From Zopfochytrium polystomum (Eukaryota > Chytridiomycota > Chytridiomycetes > Chytridiales > Chytridiaceae): 64,000 nt of DNA. Within the stretch, counting starts at the first letter, position 1; each line of letters begins with the position of its first letter. Of the stretch, positions 31,273 through 43,120 are shown piece by piece. Location of the stretch: positions 1 through 64,000 of the forward strand of contig JAIVFJ010000115.1 of assembly GCA_025765615.1 (NCBI GenBank), read 5' to 3'. A model generated the notes under the pieces. That model worked only from the letters and a program-made list of their open reading frames with translations, did no database searches and was not told the DNA's origin. Position numbers and translations under genes: made by a program.

Positions 31273-33912
31273 CTACCATAACAGCACACTAACGACCATC
31301 GCAAATAACGCAGAGGTCACAGCTCCAAGGGAGGCTGCGGCGCTCGGGCTGCAGCTCCACGCCCTTTGCGCGGCGGACTTAGCAGTCGTCGTCGCCTGCG
31401 TCGTGGCCGACCCGCGGCCAGTGTTAGTCGGGTTGCCCGCCGCCGCCGCCGCCGCCGTCCACACCGCAGCGCGGTCGATCGGGTCCGCCACGACCAGGTG
31501 CGCGTCCGCCGCTTCCGGTACCCACTCCACGGGCACCTGGCTGCCGCCGCTGCCCGACAGGCTGTACGACTCCCACACGGGCAGCGACGCCGTCACGTCT
31601 AGCGAGAACGCAGTGGTCGGCAGCGCGCTGAGTGCGGTCGTGTCGGCGGCCAGCGCCGTCGACGACTTTACCAGCGACTGCACGTCGCTCAGGATCGTGT
31701 CAAAGGACCCGACCGAGCCGCCTTCGAACGACGACGGTTGGAACGCGGCGCCGCTGGATCCGCTGAAGGAGTAGGCAGTCACTTTGAACTCGTCGCGGAG
31801 GACGCGCGTGAACTCGGCGCAGGTGGACCCGCACTGGCCGTCGGAGACGAGGAAGACGGCGTTTGGCGACCAGCCCTTTGACAGCGCCGGCATCACGCTC
31901 GAGACGGCCGAGATGAAGGAGGAGCAGTCCAGGTCGAATTTGTCAGAGTAGCTGGACGAAACTCCCCCGCGCGTAATCGTGGAGGGGTTAGATGTAATGT
32001 CGCTGCTCTTTGACGTCTTCCCGATCAGTCCGTAAGTGCTGAAGAGAGAGTCCGAGTTTTGCGCCGAAGCGGCCGCCGTAGGGTTGGTGTACTTCAAGAG
32101 GGCAGACATTCCGGTGCTCAACCGAAGGTCGTAGGGGAGTGCCGTGGCAGAGCTGAACAAGTACTGTTTTTGCCAAGTGTTAGGCGATTTTCATATAGCA
32201 ACTTCGACGCAACATGATGCAAACCTGTAAAAGAGCGGTTCCAACGCAAATAATACCACCGCCGTTCGCGGTTGTGTCAATAACAAGCTTCGAAGCTCCT
32301 GCGCTTTCAAGTGCCTTCAGCCCACTCGTGATGGTTCCCACAAAGTTCGAAATGCCCGTGTCGGATTCGTCCGTCGGGTCGACGGTTGAAAAAACCCACA
32401 CTCCAGTCGTTGAGTCCAACATGTAAAAAGCCGTGTCAACGCTCGAAACAAGCGGGTTGGTGATGCTAAAGGATGAAGCGGCGGAGGCGAGGTCGTCTCC
32501 TCTTAGCGCAGATATTTTCGATGACGCAGCAGCAAAATTTAAGTTATGAGCAGCGAGGGCCTCGGTTTCATTGAAAGTAAAGCTGGAGGACAGAGTGGTG
32601 CGCAGAGGGCGGCGGAGGTTGCGATCAATCTTTCCGAAGTCGGCTAGGTCTGCTTCGTTGTTCATACGGAGGCTGCGGGTGGAGAGGACGGGGGTGACAC
32701 TACCGGCATCGGTTAACGAGGATGAGGCATCCGTACTCGCAAAAAATTCAGTACTTGCAGAAGTACTGGCTGGTGTGGATCTTGTTACTCCGTCGGGGAC
32801 GCAGTTATTCTGATAGAAACTATCGCGATCGGAAAACACTTTGGTTCCACTAAAGTAGGCTCCCCACGGAACGTTGCTCAGAGTGACAGTCTGGCCCGAT
32901 GGACTCACGAGATCGTAAGTGATAGATCGCGGAAGCCAGCTCGGAAACCAGCGAATACGGTAGATCTGGCCATCGGTAAGGACAAATTTGGATTTTGTCG
33001 AGGACCAAGTGGTGTACGGCATAAAGGAGTTGAAACGGGTTTCCGCAGAGTGCGACACACCGCTCCAAGCGTCTGCCAAAGACTGAATGTACGAAACCGC
33101 GTCAACACCGTTTATCTTGCTGATCGTGTAGTTTGTGTACTGTGATGCCTGTCCGTTGAGAGAGGAGGTCCAAAGGTTTCCAAGCGCAGTTGCAATTCCG
33201 TTGGCGATGGTCGAACCGGAAGAAAGGACGGCACTGAGAGTTGTAAACGGACCCCGTATGTAAATCGTCGGTGCGGCGCCGCTGTTCGACTTTGAGCTGA
33301 TTACAAAGGGCTGGACAAGGCGGGCCAGACTGAAGCAGTTGCTGGCGTAGTAGCTGTGAGCATCGTTTAGTGAGGCGACGACCTGATAGATCTGGGAGTG
33401 AAAGTCGTATTCCGAGACGATTGAAGAGTTCGAAGCGATAGAGTCAAGCGCTGCCAGCAGATCCAGTGACGAAGAGAAGTACGGCGAAGACGAGGACTTT
33501 ACTAAGTCTAGGTAAGGATATCTGTTGAAGGGGCAGGGATCAGGATGTCTCGCCAAGACCCAAAGTCCCAAAATTGCCAAGAAAACAGGAGAGGGACAGA
33601 CAACTGCCTCACTCACAGTTGGAAGTACTGCTTCACTAAAGCGATGTGCGAGGTTTTTGTAGCAGAATCGATCGAGAAGGAGTTGTAGCAGGCGAAGACC
33701 TCTTCTGCAGTAGGCACGGTCGCGTTTGTGGTTACCCCATTGACGTAGTTGTTGGCCGCAGCTAGCGTTGCACAAGGATCGGTGGTCTGAGCGGCTACAA
33801 CAGGCAACAACGAGAGGGCTGTGAGAGTGAATCGTGCGGCGACAGAATGCACGACTCGTCGCCGCAATGACGGCTGTCTCGGTGGCAAACGTCTGGAAGC
33901 CGCCGAAGGCAT
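31273..33912 (-). CDS. Secreted CPAF-like S41 family serine protease
   Basis: Three exons: about 33912-33617, 33520-32227 and 32176-31273. The N-terminus has a signal peptide (VAARFTLTALSLLPVVAA). The middle holds the S41 N-terminal region (SLNDAHSYYASNCF) and a PDZ-like part (TNYTISKINGVDAVSYIQ). The core motif is VIDTTANGGG...C, and the catalytic Ser region is VFLVSDGQCGSTCAEFTRVL. A Ser/Thr/Ala-rich stalk follows. The final 22 hydrophobic residues suggest a GPI-anchor signal. The predicted protein is about 820 aa. S41 proteases are expanded in some chytrids and act on extracellular protein. Confidence 0.8.
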
Positions 33913-34787
33913 TATTAGCGCCTGGGATGATGTGATGGTCTGGGTTGAGAACTTCGTGCGGGAGCCTGTGTGGGCCGGTGTGACCAAGCGAGTTGCTGCG
34001 CGCGGCTGGTGGGTCTGGAGGGAAGACGCTTGGTATTGACGTTGTCGGCAGAAGCCCGATGCGCGGTGAGTGGCAGCTCGCTCAGTGCACGTCTCTCGCT
34101 CTGCAGTTGATCCTCCCAACTAATTCGGGGTCGAGTAGTTGCTTACGAGCCGACCGATCCGGAGCGGGCAGTTTTTATTGTGACTGCCGCCAGGCTGCTA
34201 CAAACTGGATGCCAGACAGACAGACAGACAGACAGACAGTCTGCTGCAAAAATAGCCAAAAGGAGGACTTTGTCTCGCAGGAAAAAATAGACAAACTTGT
34301 TTCCCTTTTTTCCTTGCTTTTCCCCCTCCAATTCATGCGCCAAGACAACATAGGACAGGGGACAGGTCGATCTGGGCGCCAAGCACCGACGGGCACGAAA
34401 GCCGTAGGGAGACAAACAGAACCACCACCGCCACGGTCCATGGAACGTCCTGCAGCCAACAACAATGGCCTTGGCAAGCGACACGAGCGGGTCTCGGCGG
34501 GGGAGGAGGAAGCGGAGTCGGCTAAACGCCGGATAGCTCTGTCACGGCGCGCTGACTCCCGTAGGCGCTCACTTGTCGCCGCGCCCGCAACTAACCTGAA
34601 AGGGCAGTGCAGTGGGCTATGATTTTCGAAGGGAGCGGGAACGGAAGTGTCGCCTAAGTTCCCTGGCCGACACTAAGCAGTGCCAAGAAAAAAACAAAAA
34701 GAAAACAAAACAAACTAATTACGATACTTCAATTCTCGTCAACTGCTCGTCAAGATTCTGAACAATATGGATACAGATTTTGGCTCA
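33913..34787. other. Intergenic region with (ACAG)n microsatellite
   Basis: The promoter side of the S41 gene. A tetranucleotide (CAGA)n tract lies at about 34212-34239. Frames on both strands here lack domain similarity and I do not call them genes. An A-rich stretch follows at 34685-34720. Confidence 0.5.
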
Positions 34788-35850
34788 TTAAGGGCTGGAG
34801 ACGTCCACCACTATAATTCTCGGCGCGTTCTGATTTCGAGGACCGACCATTCGACCTCGATCTCTCGCACTCTTTGTGCTCGCCGCCCAAACGAACAGAC
34901 CAAGCAAACCCCAAAACGCCAGCACACCGAGGCCAAACAAAGTTCGCCACCCGCCTCCCAGAGCTCCCCGCTCTTCGTAGCCGTCATCGCCGTTTCCTTC
35001 CAAATCGTATCGCCAAATTCCAAGAAAGCCCGGCAGCCCTGGCAGCACCGATGCGTTTTGCACGCCCGGCGCAATCTGCTGGAGGTCAGGCTGCGGAGTG
35101 ACGAGCAGAGTAAACCCGCTTTCAAGGACCTTCACAGTAGGATCCGACATCGACGGACCATCGTTCTTGCTTCCGCTGACGATACATGTGCACGACGCGT
35201 AAAAATTGTTGGCGTCGTCGCGAACGAATGGCACAGAGTAGCACAACGATGAAGCCGCCGATGCGGGGCACGCGCGCTGGCATGAATTAATGAAATCGGC
35301 GCATCCTGTGTCTGCGACCGAGGACGACACGAAGAGGGGAGGAAGGCCGGGGACAGCAATGGGAGTGAAAGTTGCAGAGGCTCTTTCCATGCTGGCCTCA
35401 CCCTCAACTGGAAGATCCATAGCAAGACAAACCCTGCGCATGGTTTTGTTGTTCGATGGTCAACAGGAAAAGCCTCAAAGTTCGACATTTTTCACTCACC
35501 CCAAGACAACATTCCAAGTTTGCTCTTTCTTGCAGCTGCCAACAGCACTTCGAGCCACGGCTGCCGAACCGCCGTCGCCAATCAGTCGCGCCAACCTCCC
35601 AGATTGGCTTAAGCAGGCCGCCCAGAATTGCTGGCAACCTGGACTTTCCGATTGCGGGGACGGGCCGAGTTTAAAAACGGGAACGGTTGTGTGCATTGTT
35701 AGAGCCACACGCAACGCCCCCTCTTCGTCACCACGCAACTGGTAATCCCCCCAACGACAGGAGCCACGACGACAGAAAGACTTGTTTTGTTCATCACTGG
35801 CTGCTGTTTCATGTGCTGTAGGATGCTTCCCAGCCGACTCCGCCGGCAAT
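34788..35850 (-). CDS. Cys-rich type I membrane protein
   Basis: The main exon (about 35437-34788) and an upstream exon (about 35800-35510) join across an intron with GTGAGT donor and GCGCAG acceptor. The product has two comparable Cys-spaced extracellular segments (GCQQFWAACLSQSG...SCKKEQTW; GCADFINSCQRAC...CTC), one transmembrane helix near the C-terminus (LFGLGVLAFWGLLGLFVWAA) and a short basic tail. The 5' end and signal peptide are uncertain. The family is not recognised. Confidence 0.55.
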
Positions 35851-36073
35851 CAAGATCACTGTTAAATACCCACATATTATGACGAATCTCGCAGTTTTTC
35901 GTGGGAGCGGCCTGTTCATCAACTTGAGGAGTTGAATGCGAGGCGGACCAATCATCAGGGCGCTCTCGCGCAAAGGCGCTGCGCCCGGAAACTTTTGCCC
36001 AATACAGACTGTGGCGAGACAAACAACAAGAAAACGATAAAACAAAGCAGACTCGTCAAAAAACAAAAGAGAG

Positions 36074-36094
36074 AAAAAAAAAAAAAAAAAAAAA
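36074..36094 (+). promoter_or_regulatory. Poly(A) tract directly before the thioredoxin start codon
   Basis: A run of 21 A residues ends one base before the ATG at 36096, so if the 5' UTR covers it, the leader ends in oligo(A). Confidence 0.5.
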
Positions 36095-36095
36095 G

Positions 36096-36778
36096 ATGAT
36101 CCATCACGTCCACTCCATCGACGAGTTTGTCAGCGCTGTCTCCACCGCCAAGATCGTCGTTGTTGGTAAGTCCCGGCTGGAGGCGGGGGCAAAGGCGGCG
36201 GCGGCGGAAGTGAAGCTGTGCCCGTCATCACTCACCACCCTCTTCTCTCATCATGCCCTTCGCTCGATACTCCACTCCGGCCGTCCTCAACTCCCTCATT
36301 CATTCCCACCTTGCACACGAACCAAGACTTTTCCGCAGCGTGGTGCCCACCTTGCAAAGCGAGTGCGCCTTTGTTCGCTCGCCTTGCGGAAAAGTACGCT
36401 TCGATCGCCACGTTCCTCTCCATCGACGTCGACCTGCACCCTGAAATCACGGCCGAGGCTGGCGTCACCGTAATGCCGACTTTTCAGTTCATCATGGACG
36501 GGAAACGGGTGGCGGGCACAGAGGTGAAGGGTGCAAATATTGCGGCAGTCGAGGCCATGATCGTAAAGGTAAGTTTCCTTTAGGTCCTCATGCAGTGTGT
36601 TGGGTAATTTATGCTTGTTTGCTAACTAGGATTTGATTTTTCTTGAAACGAACGACAGCTCGGTGCGTCGGCCGACGCGGTGGTGGTGGATGGCGCGCCG
36701 TTCGGATCCAGCGATGGGGATTATGCGGGCACGTTGGAGCAGATCAGCGATGCGGGCTTAGCTGAGCCAACGGTGTGA
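36096..36778 (+). CDS. Thioredoxin
   Basis: Three exons: 36096-36165, 36327-36568 and 36659-36778 (stop TGA). Introns are GTAAG...AG; the second has a GCTAAC branch site at 36621. The protein of about 143 aa begins MIHHVHSIDEFVSAV and has DFSAAWCPPCKASAP (active site CPPC rather than the usual CGPC), the thioredoxin core ('FLSIDVDLHPEITAEAGV') and the cis-Pro motif VMPTFQFIMDG. It is a disulphide reductase of the cytosol or organelles. It has a short C-terminal extension beyond the typical 105 aa. It is divergent from the membrane-protein gene upstream. Confidence 0.88.
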
Positions 36779-37129
36779 CGGGTGATGATGCGGCGGTGGA
36801 CCAGTGGTTGGATGTTGCGTGGTGTAAATACAGTATCTACTTAAGCAGAGCTGTGGACTTGTTTGAACGAACCCAACGACAAGGACGAAGAGAGAAGAGA
36901 GGCCTTGGCTGAAGGAACAACGAAGGCCTTTAATCAAGAATCAATACTGTATTAATTAATAGTATACTCGCCTGGATGCCCAAAATAGAAACATGGGAGA
37001 CACACAGCGGACGACGTCAAAGGTGGCTGACTGAACTACTAATTGAGAAGACACGGATGATCAATTCATGAGACAAGACAAAAGAAAGAAAAGAACAGTC
37101 AAACAAACGAGGCCCACCGACAGCGGACA
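36779..37129. other. Intergenic region between thioredoxin and the TIR gene
   Basis: About 350 bp. I see no gene. An AT-rich stretch (ATTAATTAATAGTATA, about 36952-36967) may serve as terminator or promoter sequence. Confidence 0.4.
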
Positions 37130-40100
37130 ATGGCCACAACCGTTGGCGACGACGCTGCTAACGCCGCAGGCAATCCCAAAGCGACCACATCGACGACCCC
37201 TTCGACAGGGCCCTCATCGCCCTCATCAAAGGCGCTGTCGCCTCGATCCATGGCACCAAAGTTGCAGGGGTTGTTGCCGGTGAGGGGAGGGACGTGGGGG
37301 ACGTGGCGAGGCAAACGACTTTGCTTCTTGTTGTTACAGCTATTGCCCGCAATACCTATCCTCTAAAAACGGCATGCCCCCCCGCCAATCGCTCTCACAG
37401 AATGGCGACACTGGCTCTGCGGATAAAGCCTATCACGTCTTTATATCTTATCGCGTCAAGGTAGGCCAACAAAACATCCTGGGACACCTTCGTTGCCTCA
37501 CGAAGAATTGTCACCAAAAAGACCGACGCTGTTCTTGCGGAGAAGCTGTGCGACAAACTGAAGAGCCAAGTCGTTGAGTCTTCGTCTTCCTTCAAGGACT
37601 TGCGTGTCTCCGTTTTTCTCGACAAAGAAGAGCTAGTTGCTGGGAAGCGGTTTGAGGACCAGTTTCTCAACGCACTAGTCTCCTCTTGTCTTGTTCTTCC
37701 CATCATCTCAGCCGATTCGCTTGCCCTCCTCGAAGACGCCTCGCCGCTTCGCGTTGACAATGTCCTTCTCGAATGGGACCTTACCCTTGATTTGGCCGAA
37801 GCTGGTCATGTCGTAGTTATTCCCATCCTCGTCGGATCCAACCCAGAGGCAGGCGGATACCGGCGTTTCTCTTCCTTCGACACCTCGCGACTAGCGGACT
37901 TCTGCGTGCCCGACACTTCTCGCAGTGTCCGTGAGATCGTTTCCACCATGTTCGCATTTCAGGGCGTGTTTGTCGACCCGTCGGACGTGTCCGACAAGAT
38001 TCGCACCATTGTTGCTCGCCTCTCTACAGAAATTTGGCCGTCTTTCCGGCACCGTTGGAAGAACGCGACCGAAATTGCCCCAGAAGCGGTGAAGCGATGT
38101 GTGCAGTGCGGTGAAGGCTTCAAAGATTCGGAGAACGTCGATGGCGCTTGTGCTTTCCACGCCGGCATCCGATGGCAAGAGTACCAGTGTTGCCGTCGAG
38201 AAAAACCATGTAAGTACACGCCTGTGTTTATTCCGCGAACCACAGCCGAACATTCATTCACTTCAGGTGTAAGAAATAAGCACAGTGCGACCCACCACAA
38301 TATGTTTCCATACTCGGCATTTTTTGACTGGATGCAGAGGATCATACAAGGGGACCACACCAGAGAGGTTAGCGATTTGTTTCGCAATCTACGGTGAAGG
38401 TTCTGACGTGTGGCCATTCTTTGGACAGAAATTCGGTGAGGCGTATGCTCGGGACTTCCACACAACGGAAGAATTCGGCGGATACTGTGGCGCCGTCCGA
38501 CATTATCCTTCAACTGAATCGGACGCTGGAAAGCTGTTTGTTTTTGCCTACTTATCACCCACAAAGCAATATTTTATGACCTTCACGTGGGATGAGATTC
38601 AATCAGGCGATCCTGACCGGCCAGTCCTGGTTCTGGAAGGATTGCCGAAAAAAGCCAAAAGTGGGTCTTTCTCGGTCAAATTCTCGTGGCTTCGGTCGCC
38701 CGACAGCGGTGAAATTCACGGAATTGAAGTATGTCTTTGAGTTATTCCTGAAGTGAACAGCTGCTAATTGTGCTTTAGATGTCTGCAATGTCGCCGAATT
38801 TCGCACCGGCTACAACTCACGTCTTCTTTAAATACTCGACAGAACAAACCACCGTTTCCTTTGTGTCATCTAAGACAGTCTCTCGGTGCATTTTTGGTGA
38901 ACGGAAACTTGCCACACCGGAAAGTCTAAGTTTGCCCCCCCAGCTCGCTCCTGCCAGTTGGTACCGTGGCACCCCTGACCCTCTTCTTCCAAATCTCGTG
39001 AAACGAGATCCTGAAACCTCCTTTCCCGCGCTCACCCGGGCCCTTCGCGGGTGCCCCCTCACCGCAAAGGTGGTCTCTGACGCTGAACTCATCGAAGATG
39101 AAATCGGCGCCCGCGGTGCCGAATGGGCAGATTGTTTTGCGGTAAAGCTGCTTGTAGGAAATCGTGGCAGCAGCCTTGCATGCGTAGTCGGAGCCGAGGG
39201 ATTTTGGCGGTATCGTGTTAGACCAGGGCCTGAATTTGGAGAGGATCCACAGGGTGAAACAGAGGGCGAGGCTGAGTGGAAACCAGCCGAGAGGGCAACC
39301 GTTTCAAGCCGCGAAGACGAAGATGAGGAACAGGGAAAGTCGATTAGCCCGCTTCGAATTCTTCCCGGAACAGCGGTTAACCTGGAAGTTGTTGTGCGGC
39401 TAACCCTGAATGGCAGCGACGATGTTTATCAAAGTCGCAGCTCGCTTGCCTGCAAGGGTTCTCTTCTTCTGGAAGGTACGGGTGCTCGTATAGTGACTCA
39501 AGCCACAATCTGACTGATCCGAACCCACTTTTTAGTCGTATTGGAGTGTTTGGATGGCTCCTCTATCTCTGTCGTCACTGAGTACGTTCAAAAGTTCCCA
39601 TGGCTACACCTGCCGGAATACGATCCGGACAACAAAAGCATTGCATGGATCTGCGTCGACAGTCCGTCCAGCTGGACCCGTGAGGAAGCCGACATACGTG
39701 CCGGCCCAAAGCCGGCCATCAACCAGGACGACATTGTCGTCCAGAGCGACTCGTTCACGCGCTTCAGTGTCGGCGCCCTTCGGTCGGCTGTTTTGGCGTG
39801 TTTTGATGCCAAAAACAATATCGACGGGAACCATGAAGGCGAAACAAGCGAATCGACGACTGTTGCGGGACCACGAGACGATCTTAAAAAAGGCATTGTG
39901 GTGCTCAAAGATGAGGAAAACTACTCCGGGCGCTTTATTCGTGTTACAGGCATTGTCGACACATCACTCCGGCGCGTCGTCGCAGTCGTATACAGACTTG
40001 GATTGAAAGATGCGTGCGAAGCAGTGGCCGTCTTCCAGGTTCCACTCTACGGTGACGCTCTCGACTCAGACGCAGAGGTAGTTGACGTGCCAGGAGCCTT

Positions 40101-41544
40101 CGACTTCGACGAAAAAAGGTTCGATTTCGCGGCCAATGGTTTTCGACCCTTCGTCCCGCCGGCAAAAGTCGAAATGCCGAAAGCCAAATTCTCGCTTCGC
40201 GAAGTGCCTGCGGAGGATTTGCAGGACGGGCCGCCGGGGTCTGGCCCGATTTCGATCAAGTTCGATGGCGAGTCGCCCCTGGTCACTGTAGTGCAGAAAG
40301 CTGTCAAGGATGCATTGGAGGATTCGATGCAAAAGATCCTGGATGAGCGTATGGCTTTGATGATGGAACAGCTGCAAGATCGAATGAGTCAGGCCAACCC
40401 TCTGCCAAAAGATGGTGAGTCAGTGCGCTCCAGCGTAAGTCAAATTCTCGAGGCAGTCTCAGGCATGCAAACCCAGCTGGTGAAGCTGAGCCAGTCCGTC
40501 GAAGCAAGTGAGCGTCGCGATGCAGGCACATCAATTGCCGAAGTCGTCCAAATACAGGTTCAGAGTGGCCTGAAGAGCCTTGAAAGCCAGCTGGCGCAGA
40601 CGCGAGAATCCGTCGAGCGCATGACTGCGTCGATTTACCAGATCAACGAGAAACTTGCCCAATTAGGCGGCAATCTATCGCAGTCAAATACTGCAAATAC
40701 CGGCGACAGAAACGTCAGTACCCAAGAGAGCTCCATTGAAACCCCGAAATCCGTCGACACCAGCATGCCTACTGTATTAGATCAAGTCCTCGCCAAAATG
40801 GAGCTGCTAGATAAGCTAGCTGACGCCCGAAAGATTACGGGGGCTGATCGTTCGAACCCCGGCTCTGGCATTTCCCCTCCCGATAGCCCAAAGCCAAGCA
40901 GTCCAACTCCGACAGCACCTGCGGTTTCTCCACCCACCCCGCGTCCTCCGCAGATGAACGCAAGCTCCTACTCACCAGTCTCGCCTTCGCAAGACCCCTG
41001 GCAAACCGTGCTTGACCGGATCGTCCGCCTCGAAACGCGGCTTGACGTCCTGCCTGGTCTCTTTAAGGAAGCGGTACACACCGCCCTGGAAGCGCACGAA
41101 GAAGATTCTGTCGCGGGTGACTATCGCGGCCCTGCAACGCGTTACGTTGCGCCAGGCTCGAACTCGAACTATTCGCCGCAGCCACCCCCGCCCGGAACGC
41201 CGACGATGGCGTACGCGGGCCCCACGTCGGCTCCGCCTGTGCTTGGCGGCGGTGGTGGTGTTGGCATGGGAGGTCGAACTGGTACGGCCGGTGGCAAGGC
41301 GCGGTCGAGGAAGGGGAGCTTTGTGATGGTCAGTCCGACGGGGACCGGGTTCTTTGGCGGCATTTTCGGCGGGCTGATGGGCAAGAAGGATGCTGTTCCG
41401 CCTGTACCGCCTGTTCCCGATGGCGTTGGCTCCAGCGCAGCGGCTGGTGGTGGCGGTGGTGGCGGTGGCGGTGTTGTTGGTGGTGGGGCGATGGCTGAGG
41501 GGAATGGAGGTCGATCGGGGTTGGACTGGAATGGTCATTCTTGA
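37130..41544 (+). CDS. Large TIR-domain protein with CHORD-like Cys/His cluster
   Basis: A multi-exon gene: 37130-37279, 37401-37460, 37522-38209, about 38246-38266, about 38340-38729, 38779-about 39474 and about 39536-41544; about 1,340 aa. After a 50-residue Ser/Pro head, a TIR domain spans about residues 58-190 (AYHVFISYRVK; VSVFLDKEELVAGKRFEDQF; SSCLVLPIISADSL). Its LLEWDLTLDLA carries a Glu in the position expected for TIR NADases. Next is RCVQCGEGFKDSEN...GACAFHAG...QCCRREKPC, a spacing like CHORD zinc domains. Then come two unassigned globular regions, a coiled coil (about residues 920-1080) and a Pro/Gly-rich tail. It probably acts as a signalling or NAD-cleaving immune protein. No NB-ARC or NACHT is present. 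Confidence 0.75.
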
Positions 41545-42546
41545 CAAATGACAAACTGTCTCCCATATCACACAATGTCTCCACTGAGAGAACTTTTCTC
41601 CTATTGCAAGCCCAACAATATAAACACCCTTACAAGGAAGTTCTTCTTTGCAATCTCACACAATCATCAGGCCAATGGACACCGTCATGCAGCAGCAGCA
41701 ACAACAGAGCATTCCGTACCCCGCCGGCGGGTCCATACTGGGCAACCGCGGCCATCTGACTGAGAGGGTCGAGTGTGAGGGGAACCAACGCTTGCTTTCA
41801 GCAGTCCTCGGGTCTAATCCATTCACCTTTTACATTCGAATGTCCCCGCTGGATCGACCATGCGCTGCAGCTGTCTGGGTGGCGGGTTGAGTACATGCAA
41901 CTTTGAGTTTTCTTATCCTCTGGCTAACATTGGAATCGCTAAATTTTCCTCCTCGCCTGGTGTTTCCTGAATCGCTCGATGTCAGCCTTCGTTATGTTCC
42001 TCCTGTGGATCCTCTCCCTCTGGTTTTCTCCACTTTGGGAAAAAATGCCACACGCCATTCGCCGCCAGCCCCAACCCGAAATGGCGGAGACGACAGGCAT
42101 TGAAGGTGCCTACAACCTCCCGCGCGCTCTGCGTCCCAACTTCGGTTTATTTTCCCACTGCCGACGCCCCTCGTCGCGAGCAACCTCTCCTGCAAAATGG
42201 GAATGGATGCAAGAAGTCTCACTACCTTAAAAACTCCTTTCTAGGTGTTTCAAGAGAGGAAATCGACCGATCGCACGTCGGCGTTGTGCCTGAGCGCGAT
42301 CCGGGCAGGTTCGGGTCCGGAGGCGTTCGTTGGGTGAGGTTTTTTTTTTTTTTTTTTTTTTTTAGCTCTGTTTTTTTTTTTCCGGCACAAAGCTAATGCC
42401 GTAAACGCTGCAGAGCACGAGGCTGTCGAACATGACGCGCGCGTTCCGGGACTCGTTTCTGCTTTTGCTGGCGACGGTGAGCTTGGGCTCCCGGGTGCCT
42501 TTTTGTTCCCCACAACTGAAAAGTTCGTGCGAAGGTTATAATCAAC
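41545..42546. other. Intergenic region with poly(T) tracts
   Basis: No convincing gene. Two T-runs lie at about 42339-42363 and 42370-42381. A frame at 42432 (MTRAFRDSFLLLLAT) sits before a good GTGAGC donor and might be an upstream exon of the small membrane protein that follows, but it is not needed for that model. Confidence 0.35.
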
Positions 42547-42892
42547 ATGTCTGGCTACGGAGTCGACAGAGTAAGAACGCGCTTTTTCTTCTAATTAATA
42601 AGGGAACGGCCGGAACGTACCGCTTTGCAAATTTTCATTCACAGAGTGCCCTCGCCATCATCTGGACGACGTTTGCCGTTGCGGCCGTCTGGTCTTTGTG
42701 CCAGCTGCTTCCTCCTCGCCCTTCCATGTTTGCGGACGCTATCGTAAGGCATTATTGTTGCTCGTTTTAAAGCTCCGTTGGATTTACCTGACCTACTCTG
42801 AATCGACCTTGCGAAAACAGTTTAGCTTCATCCTCCTGGTGTTCGGTATAACGCTGTTTTCTCTGGCTTTCAGGAAATGGGCTCTCGACTAA
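42547..42892 (+). CDS. Small two-TM membrane protein
   Basis: Three exons, 42547-42570, 42645-42743 and 42821-42892, give a 64-aa protein with consensus donors (GTAAGA, GTAAGG) and CAG acceptors. Two hydrophobic helices (ALAIIWTTFAVAAVWSLC; SFILLVFGITLFSLAF) are separated by a Pro-rich loop, and a short KWALD tail follows. Size and topology resemble small subunits such as V-ATPase subunit e, but no diagnostic residue is seen, so the family stays open. Confidence 0.5.
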
Positions 42893-43120
42893 GGCGTGCC
42901 CTCGTCGCCTGGTTAGGGTGGTGGTAGCGGTGGTGGTGGGGGTGGCTCAAGAGCACAGTGATATGTTCCCCACTTCAGAAGCCATTCTTTGTTTCATTCT
43001 TTTTCTGGAGCTGTTCGGTCTTGCATAGCGATTATAAAGAAAAGCATTCTTTCAAATCGATTTCCCCACATACAACAAAGACAAGGTCCTTTGCCAGCAA
43101 AAGCCATCTCTCCATGGCTA

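Noticed and set aside
33993..34622. 209-codon plus-strand ORF
   Set aside because: It overlaps the S41 promoter and a tetranucleotide microsatellite, has no domain, and begins without a good start context.
40850..40870. GTTCGAACCCCGGC, resembling a tRNA T-arm
   Set aside because: It lies inside the coding frame of the TIR gene, and no acceptor or anticodon stems can be placed around it.
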